From Erythrocercus mccallii (taxonomy: Eukaryota; Chordata; Aves; Passeriformes; Dicruridae): a stretch of 64,000 nt of DNA. The DNA lies in contig VZRG01000355.1 in the NCBI GenBank assembly GCA_013397435.1, positions 487,349 to 551,348 on the forward strand. Reading direction: 5' to 3'. This document shows positions 23,701 through 35,700 of this stretch, in pieces (position 1 is the first letter of the stretch; the number at the start of each line of letters is the position of its first letter). Both the position numbers and the translations under genes were made by a program. Below the pieces are notes generated by a model. The model saw only the letters and a list, made by a program, of their open reading frames with translations. It was not told the origin of the DNA and searched no databases.

Positions 23701-26700
23701 GTTTTTATAGGAACCGTGAGACACTGAAAATCATCGGGTTTGATATGTAAATGGTCTGACTTTTGGCAAACATGAGTACTTGATGGTCTGGCCTGTGCTG
23801 TGGAAGGAGTGGTGTGAACAGCTGGGAATACACTTGAAGGTTTGCAAGCTGGCAGTGGGGTGTGCAGGCAGAATTTGTAGTGCAAGGCAGATAGCAGCTG
23901 TAGGGGCAAGAGGAAAGCTGCTATCCGAGACATGCAAAAGGGAAGGAAAGCTGAGGTCAGTGGGAGAGGCCTATCTTTCTCTCCAGATACGCTGTTAATG
24001 ATGCACGTGCTTAGTCAACCCACTGGCCATGCATTGTTGGAAAGGGGGAAAAAGAATTTTGGTGCTGAATGTAGTACTGAGGGCCTGGATGAAATGTAAG
24101 CAGTACACACAATGTCTGTTCTTGATAACTCATTCAGGAGACTATGTTCTGTACTTGATCAGTGGAGGGAGATAACCATTCCTGTTCTACCATTATACAC
24201 TTTTTGAGTCAGTTACAGCAGTATTTTTATCTCTGAGCACTAACGTCTTCCATTGCTTGCAAAGTACTACAGACACACTTCTCCACATCTTCCACAGTGC
24301 TTGTTTGAGGCTTTGTTGTGAAATTTGTGTGTTTTCAGGAGGTTGTCTTCGAGCAGAAATAACTGGCAGGTTAAAGCCAACAATTACTCTTCCTTTGTTA
24401 AACACAATGATTTAAGGAAGAGAAACAGAAGTCAACTTGTTTAAGGAACACTCATGCAAATCCTGATTGTCTAGTTTTATTTGAAAGCAAACCAAAATCA
24501 ACTTAATACCATCAGTTTTTACATGCTCCTTTTGATTTAACTGCTTTATCACTTAAATCTGACTGAAGAACGTGTACAAAATGTTCTTTTTTTTTTAATT
24601 AGGCATCTGTTTTGAAATTGGGTAGGGCCATAGGCAGAGGGTTCTTGTTGGTGCAGGTGATAGGTTTGTATTTTACATACTGCAGTGCATGTCTTTCAGA
24701 ATCTGAAAACATCTCAAAATCTATTTTACTAAAATCTTAGGAATCATCAGTTGGCATCAGCAAGCAAGGAAGTATTGTAGCCCCTTTTAGCTTAAAAGGT
24801 CTCAAATTGATTCCTGTAGAGAGTGTCCTTTAAGAAGCACATTCCCACTCCTGAGAAACAACATAATCATAGTGTGAAACACGTTAAAATGCTTTTAAAT
24901 GTCCATAAGCATGCTGTCTTACTTCTTTGTGTCCTGATTGTCAGTTGTAGTGAGCATCCTCTTCCAGGAACTGGTGTAATGAGGACAGAACATTTTAATG
25001 AGGAATTTTGTGAAAAGTAATGTACCTTTTGCTTTTAAAAAACCCAAAGCAGTAATAAGCAGGGTGATTCATTCTTCTTAAAGGACTAGTTTTGTGCCTT
25101 CTGAAATTGAGGTATTTTGTAAAAAATCAAATTCATGGAAGAACTTTAAGGTGGTGGTTAAATGGTTAAATTTTTGAAAGGAATTGATTTAAATGGAAGG
25201 ACAGTTCAGAAATTAACTTCTTGATAGATATGAGGGACTGAACTCTGCTTAGCTGTTCTTTTTATTATTATAATTTTGAAGTAGTTAAGTACTTGAACTT
25301 GTGCTTTCTCCTGCTGCCTTTCTCCATGGAAAGGTGAGTGTGTGTTGCTAGGTTAATCCTTAATGAAAATATTTTCACTGGTTCTGCTCCTACAGGAATC
25401 TGCAAAGTAAAAGCTTGCTTTTCCATGTGAGGTGGATTTCTGCTTTGTACTGTATAAAGATGATGCCAGAGGTCTTGCATGGAAACCATCATCTGTTGTT
25501 CATAGCCACTACAGAAGTTGGTATTTTCATCTTTTTATTTTGTTCTTTATTTGGGCTTGGACACATTCAAATATGTAAGCCCTTAAGACTACAGGATAAA
25601 CTAGACAAAAGTAGATATGTTTGCATTAAGAGGCTTAACTCATCCTCAGTGCAAAGGTCACTTTTATTTTAAAAATAGAAGCTTAAAATGTGGAATCACA
25701 CAGTTGAGTTGGATCTTCCTAGTTCTATTTTTGTAAGGAGATGTTCTGTAAGGAGGAAGATGCCTTGTGAAGTTGGTGGTTCCTGCCACATGAAATCTTT
25801 ATGGTCTGTCTCTTCCTCTTTTGTGCTGTTATTATTTTGAGTTTCACTTAGGAGGTTTTCAAAAGATGTCTTTTTTTTTGGTATATAGATGTAAGAGGGC
25901 CTGGGCCTTGTGCCCTGGCTATGTGGTGTGGCTAAAAATACGCACAAAGTACATCTGTGATACCTTGTGAATGGGAATTCATTCTTTTTAAATTTGATGA
26001 GAACTAATATAGCATTAAGTGCTGATTAGTTTGCATTTTAACAGTGGAAAAAGGTATTTAAAATTGCAGACACTTCTACCTTGTTCACCCTTGCGTAGAA
26101 CAGCTTGCCAGGAGGAGCTGTGGTTTGCGGCCGTAGTGCAACAATGATGTTTTGAGCTTGCTGTGATCTGTGATCTAGAAAAGATGTAAGTTAGTGCTGT
26201 CTCTTACAATGTTCTCATACCTCAGGCGGCTGGGATCCAGGGGGAAAAAGCATGTTCTGTACCGTGTGACCTGTGATCTGGAGCTGAGTGCTTTTGAAGG
26301 GGGGAGCAGTGCAACTCCAAGGGCCCTGTCAGAAGGTTCCAGATGGCTTCATCCCTAGTGATTCTCTTCACTGTATTTTGAATACCTGTATCCTTGATTT
26401 TATTTAATAACATAGGCTACCAACCCCCCTCAAAAAACCAAAAAAAAAAACCAACAAACAACAACCAAACAAAAACACACGTCCCTAAAAAACCAGGAGA
26501 AAAATCCCCACCAAAAAAACAACTTAAAAAAAATGGAAAGAGCCGGTGGTGCTGGTGCTGTTCTGAATTGTAATATCTGTTCTGAATTATTAAATCCAGA
26601 TTGTCACTTAAGTAATGCACTTTTGTAGATTGAGTCTTGGAATTTTTTCTTCTTTCTTAAACTTTATTCTTACAGCACACCTCTTAATAATGTAATTCTT

Positions 26701-29700
26701 GTGCTTCTACACCCCCTAAAAATATAGCAGGCAATAACTGAACGGAGTTTTTTTGCTTTGTGTTTTTTCTCACTAATTTCAGAATACTTAGAAAACACGT
26801 ACCAATCAATTTCAGCTGTAAGCAGCATGTTCTAGGATTGAAGTTTTAGGAATGTGCCAGGAAAAAAGTACATTCTTGAAAAGAGACTGTTAGCTGTAGT
26901 TGCCCATAGACTTGTATTGATCTGTATATTCACTCAGCAGAGCATTGCAAAAAATTTATTTTAGTGTAAGAACTGAGATTGACAAGGATCTCTGAAACTT
27001 GAACTGCTTATTGTCAGGTAAGTTAACAAGTTTTGTTTTATTTTTAAATAACTATTATTATTTTTATTGTTATCATTTTTTCTCTCACAGTTTTCCCAGT
27101 TATGATTCTTTCCTTGTGTATCTATGCAAATTTCAGGATAAGCAGCACTAGATTTGTTAAATGTTATTCTGACTGAAAAAACCCAATAGTTCAGAACTCC
27201 TTAATTTTACTTCTTAAAGATAAGGCAACTGTTGACTTATCTGTGTTCTCACAGATGCTTTTAAAATCTTAAACATGTGAAATAATATTTAAAAAAGTAA
27301 GACTCTTGGTAGGATGGATGTTGTCAAGCAGTTAATTGGTCAAAAAACAAAGATCTACAGTGTAGTTAAGCTGGTGTTGCCATGCTCTGCTTCTAAGTGA
27401 GTATAATGCATTAGCACTGCTCTTCATAGCTTGTTAATGGTTCAGCCAGTGAGTTTTGATTAAAAAAAAAAAAGTTAAGCTCTGCTTTGTGGAAGAATGT
27501 GCACTGTTGAGGCAGAACACTTGGTGCCTTTAGCTGCTGCCAGGCCTCCCCATGGTGATCCCAGGCTGGGATGTGGTGGGACCGGAGTGCTGGATCGGGA
27601 CCATGTGCCCTGCATCAGAGGGCCTGTCCTGAGGAAGCCTTCTCTAATTGAAAGAGCTTAAGCTCAAGTAGTTACTTTTGGTCCAGATGACTGTTGCATT
27701 TAAAAGACATCCACCTTGCCATCATCTGAAATAAAAATCCCACCAATAGTAACGCTCCCAGGGCCACCAGTGTATTTTTGGCTGTATCAGGGTAAAGTTA
27801 TTTACTAGGTTGGCTAGCTGGTATTTCAGTGAGTGTATGCATTTAATGGACATTTGAAGTATTTCTTTTCCTCAGCAGTGCCTTGAACAGCATTTCAGAC
27901 ATGAACTGAGGAAAGCTAGTGATTAGATGACTCCTAGATTTACCTTCTTGAGTTTTGAAGTAAATTTGCAATACCTGTAAACACTTACAGGTTTTGCAAA
28001 CACAACTCTGCTCTAGTTCTATGATGTGCTTTAGGAGGAAGGAATATGGCAGTTTGCAAAATAAACATGAATCATATCATGTTGTTTCAGCTCTGGGCTG
28101 TAACGCTAGAGTATCGCCAATAATGCTCTTCCACTTGGTTTCCAAAAATGTGCAGTGAGGAATCCCTTGTGTTGATAGCACCTACTCTGTAACCGTAGTT
28201 ATTGTCTTTATTCCTTGTGAGTTCTCCAGCCATGCTGAGTGTAGGAAGAGACCAGGAGAAGGACAGAGCTGGGGCTGACTGTTATCAAAAGCATTTCTGA
28301 TAGGCTGAAAGAGCAACAGGTGCTGTGAGTAGCTGAAAATCTTTGATTGAAACCTCTACATTTCAGCAGTTGCCCTCTACAGTGTTTGGATAAGATGCTC
28401 CTATAATGGTATTTCTGAAATGTCTGCTATGCTGCTGAACAGGAGCATGGAGCCTCTTGTTATGCTTACTGTGCTAAGGCTGCAAACTGTGATTACTTCT
28501 GTGTTCCCTCTCCATTAAGCCATTGTGTGAAATATAGCTTGTTCTGGTTCGGCTCTGTACTGAAATATCCTGGCTTCTCGAGTGCACCTCAGAAATGGGT
28601 GCTTTTTTAACTGGATATTGATTTGCTATTTAAATAAGAATGGTTTTTGGAACAGGATGATACTATGATCTCTTGGGTACTTACGTTTTCCTTTCTTCAT
28701 GTGTTTTCTTTTATCCTTGTAAAGGAAAATGTGCAGTGAAAGTAACTGTCAAAATACATGAAATACTGTTGACCAAAAAGCTAAAAAGAGAGATGAGTTA
28801 AAGCAGGAGCAGCAGGTAATAAATAAAAAGGTAGTGTAGACTTTTTCTTTCTGCTTGGCATTGATTATTACCCATTGGTTCCAAGCAGTTTCCAGTTCTG
28901 AGTTGTTCATACAGTGTCTGCATTTGGCATTCCTATAGAGGAAGGTGCTGCTTCTCTGTAAAAGCTGATATTAACAAAAGGCCCCAGTACTCGTTTTGTA
29001 ACTGGAGCTTAAGAACCTCTCTGCCAGTGTTTTGCTGGGGTGCTCTGCTTAAAGATTATGTGAGTTATTCTTAACATAAACATCTTGAGTTCTTCTTGAA
29101 GGAGAAGCGTTTCTCTGTCTTCCTTAATGGTGACATCATCTTGAAAGGACACTGAACCACGTGGTGTAGTTTGATTGAGCTTTCTTTGGGGTTTTTTTTG
29201 TTTTAAGGTTTCATGGAGAAATACTTTCTATACAAGATGAAATAGTTTTCTGTGTAGCTGACTGCCTGTAATAAAAACTGGCACTCAGATACTGTGCTAG
29301 ATTGCAGTTCACATTCACTATATGTGCTTTAGAAAACCAGCTGGTTCGATCTGTCTTTAGAAATTATTTAGTCTGATGGATGCAGGTACAGGAGAGTTCA
29401 ACTTAAAAATGTGCAGTTGAAAGCGATCTTCTGGGCATCTCACGTCACACTACAGCCCTTTCTTGGAGTGCAAGGCCTGGATTGCTTTGAGGGGAAGTGA
29501 AACTGGAGGATGCTCCCCCAGGTACTCCCCCAGTATCCAGGTGGGGCCATAGTGTGGCTGTTGTGTCCCAAGGGACAGCTGCCCTGTCTGTGTGCACTGC
29601 CCACGGACTTGCATATACCTTCCCTACACTGTTTCCAGCTATGTAGGGAGAAATAATGGGAATGAGAGGAGGAGAGATTCTGTGTTATCAAGGTGCATGA

Positions 29701-32700
29701 TGTGTCCCAGAGAAAAATGAGGAATTGTGCCTGAAGTTGGATGGAGATAGAGGGGTGTGCAAAGTGGCAGATTTCTGCCACTCTGGTGTCAGCATGTATC
29801 AACTGTGTGGGATCAAAGGAATCATCTGCTCCAGTGCTTCTTTTTTTAAGATGTGTTTTTTTCTAAAGATGTTTTAAAGCAGTTTAGGCATCTCTGGTCT
29901 CTTGGAGACATTTTGTGCATATTAAACTTTTGTGATGTTTTATTTGACTGGAATTTAAGGGCTTTTTAAAAAACTAAATTTTAAAAAAGTCCCCACTGGA
30001 TTTAAAGAAGCACTTTTGATGGATAGTTTTCAGTTTGAGTGTCCTACAAAAGCAGCAGAAATAACTTCACAGGCAGAAACAATTAACTTACTATTCACAA
30101 TACTTACCCTTAACACTCTGACCTGGTGCTCACTAGCTCTGATGTAAGGAGGACCAAATGATGTTTCTGTAGACTCTTCACTGTACTTGACTGCTCTGTG
30201 GGATTGTCGAGGGAGTAGTTTAAACCTGTGAATTGGTTACCTGCTAAAATACTCCTCAGATGAGAACTGAGAAGGAAGGTTTTCGTTAGGCAGGCCTCAC
30301 AGCAGACAGCAGTGTGCAGCTCCTGGTGCAACCAGTGAGCCCAGGCTGCACCCTGTGTTCAGCACCTCCCACTGATAAGCTGATTTCAGACCCATGTGCC
30401 AGTATCGTTCTGTGCTGGAGCTGTGCTGATCTCAGATACAAGAGGTGGGTGCTATGCTGCTCTCCTGTGCCAAAAACAAAAAATAATTGATCTTGGGAGT
30501 TTCTTTGCTACGGTCTGTTTAATGCTGTGCAGTGACAGGACTAGTGTGTTGCACATAACAAACTATAGAGTAGAAGTGCTGAAATGAGAGAAGAGTTTTG
30601 CAGCCAAAGGTACAGAAAACCTGAGAGCTCTGTTGCCTCAAAAATGGCATCCATAAGTACTTGGAGGGGAGTCAATATCTGTAAGTGTCTCTTGGAGCTG
30701 TTTTTCTGTGCCATTTGCACAAACATTTGTGAGGATGAAATTAGTAGGTGATTAGTAGGTCATATGATTTTGAATTATTTTAGGACATGAAAAATTCAAA
30801 ATAAAAATGTATTTGGTGTTCATAGAGTAGTAGGTGCCTTTCTTCTCATGTGTGCTATTTTTAGCTAACAAATCTTTGATCAACAAATCAAACACATGAG
30901 GCTAGCATGGGCATTGGCCGCTCTGTACTGACAAGCAGCCTTACCCTTTCCTTCATGGGCAGGGGGACACATCATGCCAGCACCTCTCCCTCTCCCTGTT
31001 TGCTGAGTTTTACTGTGACAGAACTGGGGTGACCAGTCGTGGCTTGCTAAAGCTCCTATCCCAAAATTGCCAATGCTCAGGCAGGGAAGCTCAAGGTTAC
31101 GTAGGAAGTTACTCCCTGCTGCAGAACCCACTGAACAGTGCTGGGGCTAGGTTCAGGAAATTATAAAAAGATGAAGATACTTCTTCGTTTGGGAAGCAGC
31201 CCCTTGCATTGTAGGGTGTGCATAAGAATAATTCACTTCTGCACAAAAGAAGCACCTGCTTGACTTTGGTTCAGACATGAGCAGGTCTGAGTTGTGATCA
31301 TGTGTACTGTCACCAGTGAAGAGAAAGGTAATTTAAAAATGAATAATTCTGGTGATTTGGGAGGCAAATTTCTCTGCTAGTTTCACTGTCTTCCTATGGT
31401 ACTTGGAAATTCCATAGCAGGAGTTGTTTCAGATTCCAACAGCTGGATTTTTTCTTAGCTTATTTTTTCCAGGTGATTGCCACTGACAAGTTAGTATGCT
31501 ACAGGCATATTGTCTTAAGGTTGTCTGTTTTCCTAAGACGGGTGCATCTAATAGTAGCTTGAATTACTGAGAAATGCTTCAAACAAGTTGTAATATCTGA
31601 AATGCAGTTGTTCTTTCTAGGGAAACATTAGCAGAATTCTTAAAATTCTGTATGTGTGACTAAATATTGTGTACTTACTGTGACACAGGCTGTTGTGATT
31701 GGCATGCAGGATTGCAAATTGTCTTCTTGGAAGATTATTTTTAGTAATGTTGCAATTTTTGAATTAGATCTGAATGCAGTCCAGTGAACAATAGGCTATG
31801 TAGTTCAGTCTTATGGCATTGCTTATTAGAAGCTCTAAAGATGAAGACTTGCAGCCTCCAAAGCACCACGTCCCTGGACTTCATGAAGCTGATAGAATTG
31901 ATCCGGACCTGGAATTCTTGTGCTCTAATGCCCAGCTTTTGACTCTGCCCCTTTTTTTACCAGCTGACCAAACTGTGCCAAGAAATAGATGGAAAGAATA
32001 AAAGAAAAAAAGCACAGCACCAATCAAAGCCATAACAAACCAGAAATGAACCAATAAAAAAACTACAGTAAGACCACTAAACCTGACACATAAGCCAGTG
32101 TAGCTGAGATTTCAAGATCTGTGTGTTACGTGTGGTCAAAACTTGGTACTGTTTTACTTACATGTCGATATTGCCCCCTTTATGTGATAAAGGTGGAGTG
32201 GAGTGGTTTTTGGTTTTTACTGTTACAGCATTTTATAAGATTTTTTTCTAGTCTCTTGCAACTAAAATCTTCTGTTTCTCCTAAGTTTTGAAGGTCTTTT
32301 TAAGCTACTGACTCTGACCAAGCGAGTGACAAAGATTTTCTTTTGCTGCTCAACTCTTGTTCTTTTGATGTTCAGTTAGTCCTGATGCTGCTTGGTCTAA
32401 ATAAGGCCTCCTTTTCTTCACTGGATTTTTCACCTTGCTGTTTGAATTCTTATTAATGTAGGCCTTTCTCCTGCTGAAATAAGCTGTTGTGACCTTACCT
32501 TCTTCTTGAAGCAGCTGAAATACTTCTGTAGCTGTGCGGTAAAATATAGAGCAGGGAATGGGTTTGTCTGAAATCTAAGTCACCAGAAAAAAATGTTACT
32601 TTTTAAGTATGTTATTTCTTGTCAGCATGATTTGCTCGTAAAGGCTGAAGCCAGAAGCTGGAAGGTGGTGTGATGCTTCCAGATCTCTGAGTGGTTTGTA

Positions 32701-35700
32701 GGATGGTATCCAGAGCTTGCAGAAGGCCAAATGACAGTGCATTTTTGCCTGTTGTTGGCTTAAGCAGAGGATGAGATTTTCGATTTTAGTACTTGTTTTT
32801 TCCTATCTTTGAAAGTCTTTTGGTATGTGTTTAGAGTCTAAAGTTATTTGTTCATATAAATTATCAAAGGAAAGGCCAGTAACATACTGGCAAGGTAAAG
32901 GCTGCTCAGATTGCTATTAATAAATTCTAGACATAAAAGTGACTAAGTCGGAATGTAATATTGAAGATTAGAAGAAACTACTCTCACTATTCAAATTGGT
33001 TCATAAACAACTGAAATAACTAATATTCTGTTCTGACTTCTTAGTTACTGACCTGCAGAGGATATGTAGTTTTGTGGAATATGCTTGTGTTTGGTTGTTT
33101 GAAGTTGTGGGGTTTTTGTTGGGGATTTTTTGGTCATTAGTGTTTCTCTTGGCAAATGGAGTCGGGGCGGGGGGAGTTTATGCAGCATTAGTGGCAGTAT
33201 TTAAAATTTAGGAAGGATTATTACTTAATCACTTCAATGTAAACTCATTGTGCATCTGCTTGGTGTTGGGTACTTGACTCTGTCTTGCCCTAAGAATGTT
33301 ACTACTGTATATATGGAAAGAAGAATGTGGAAGGACAGGCTTCTTTCCCTGAAATATGTTTCATTATATACATTGGCTTGAGTCTTTCTGGAGAAAAACA
33401 TTTTACAGAAATAGACTTTCTTGTCATTGATTTCAGTGTTTTTGATTCAAGAATCTTTTTTTGAGGATAAGGTAGAGAATGCAGTACATTAACTAAGCAG
33501 ACTTTTATTTAGAGCTGGATATGGAAATCTTGCATTTGCTGCTCTTGTTCTCATTATGAGAAGTTCTTCCGTTTTACTCTGTTTATTTCAAAGGTACGGT
33601 TCTCCTTGGCTTTATCTTTAAAGATCCTGTGAGAGCTGTAAGGTGAAAAATAGTTTCCTTGGACAGCCAACCACTGGTCATCAGCTGCTCCTTGTGCCTT
33701 CAGCCTACTTCTGCCTGGGGAAATGATACATGTTTTATTTTGCAGGCAGTTGACCACACTGCAGTGAGATCAAACAGAGCTGGAAGCTGAGCAAACATTT
33801 TCACAACGGGAATATAGCAGAACCTCCAAATACCACTGAAGACTCTTACTGTTTATTTTATAAAGAATACTCTTAAATTCATTGGAGTTCAAATCAAGAA
33901 ATGTAGACTGGGAATAGTGTTTCCTTTGTAAATTATTTGTTCCCCCATGTACTTTTGTAACAGCTAAAGCAAATAGTCTTTGCTGGAAAACACTTTTTGA
34001 ACTCGAGCCTGGCTGTTCCCAAGAACATGGATGGACTCATTAATGGGTGTTTTTGCCAGACAAAAGGGAGCAGTCTCACCTACATTTATGAGCCCGTAGA
34101 ATTCAGATAAAACAGTTTTGGTAACTGTTCACTTAAAATTGTTTAAGAGAAGCTTTTTTAGGATAAAATAAATCATCTTGTTGGGATTTGGTGCTATTTC
34201 ACTCTGAAAAAAGACCATTAACTAAGGCACTTTTACTCCGAAACAGTGACCCTGTGGTTGCATTTCATTTCTGCCTTGAGCTGAGCATGGGTGTAGGAGG
34301 TTGCTGTGGCTCTGCTGATGAGATGCTTTAAGTTGTGGTTGTGTGTGATTATTGATGGTGTCTTATTGAGAATTACCTGGGGGTTTTTGACCTTCCAGGG
34401 CAGTTTAATCATAAAGCTATCTTTATCAAAGTCTTGGTGAGAGCCTGTCCTTTCTTTGCCCCATTGCAGAGTTTTCTTTCTTGCATCTCTTGCATTAATC
34501 TCAAGCTTGAGGAACTGGTTAAGGGAGCTAAGCTTGACCAAAAGGCTTTTGTTGTATCGTCTTATCATAATTCTCCATTCTGAAAAGAAACCCACCCAGC
34601 TTAGGCTTGTCAACTCAACAGAAGTATTGATCATCACATGTCCTTTCTACTCAATCCTTAGATTCTTTTACAGTTCTGAATGTGTCTATCCTAAGACCAT
34701 TTACAGAGCCCTCAGTGTGTACTTAAGGGTTGGCAATGGGATAGAGCTGCTTAAAAAAGCACAGGAAAATCCTGTCCTCTCATGTTTTTGAAAAGCTTGG
34801 TACAGCCAGCAAGTGGTTGCTGCTGAGCCCAGTGCACATGGAGAAGAACCTGCTTCACCTGGAGGATGTGTTGCTCAGAGGTTGTCCCAGCAAAAGTCAG
34901 GCTGTCTGAAATGATCCTCTCCATGTCTGCGTAGCTGGGATTCCTGGTGAAGCACGGGAATGTCTCTGGTGCCAGATGATAGTGAGCCTGGGTGAAAAAC
35001 TGCTTGCTTGCTGCAGGAGTGTCTTGGAGAGTATGGTGTAACAGGAAGGCTGAGAGTTACAGGAATATCCAGGACTTCCACACTTCTGTTGTTTTAGCTG
35101 AGGCATCTTTAAATCCTGTATCACTTCCCTGGGAGCTGGTCTTTTCTAAAATAGCTTCCCAACTGTGCAGCAAACCACTTCTAAGGGAAGGGTATGTGAA
35201 TCACACCTGTTGGGCCTGCTTACCCGAGGGTCCAGAGTGCTTGGATGGACTGATCCATCCACACCACTTGCTGTTCCTTTGATCCCTAGGTTTTGCCAGC
35301 AATAACTTTCTTAAAGACCTCCAAAATTTTAAGATTTTACATGAGACACTAAACAGTGATTTGGTTCTTACGTAGGGTATTTGCAGCCGCTCCTTTCTTT
35401 CCTTCCAGACTTAATTTATGGAAGAAAGGACAAAAAGGGAATGGTATATGCCAGAAGAGGCAGTGACATTTTGCTGCTTTTATCTTGGTTTTACCTTTTC
35501 TGTTACTTTGGCAGTTGCATTTCTGATTCCCAAACTTGGGCGTTTCTCCTAAAAATACATTCACATGCTGAATCCAAATACTTCGATTAACAGCATCATC
35601 TCTACAGCAATTTTCATGGTAATGCAAAGTTTTTCCAGTATTTGGCAGTGTTTGCTTCTTGAGTCTCCTATTGTGGGTGTAACCATGTTTCACATCAAGT

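Noticed and set aside
25690..25720. CR1-like phrase (AATCACACAGTTGAGTTGGA)
   Set aside because: Similarity to the antisense CR1 end stops after about 20 bp, so it is treated as chance.
29340..29360. tRNA T-arm-like GGTTCGATC
   Set aside because: No matching A box or cloverleaf stems occur at the right distance upstream.
31813..32001. 62-codon ORF in intron 2 that looks exon-like in amino-acid composition
   Set aside because: There is no convincing acceptor or donor, and splicing it between exons 2 and 3 is not supported by the conserved protein, which joins directly at C-I-K-A-G-W.
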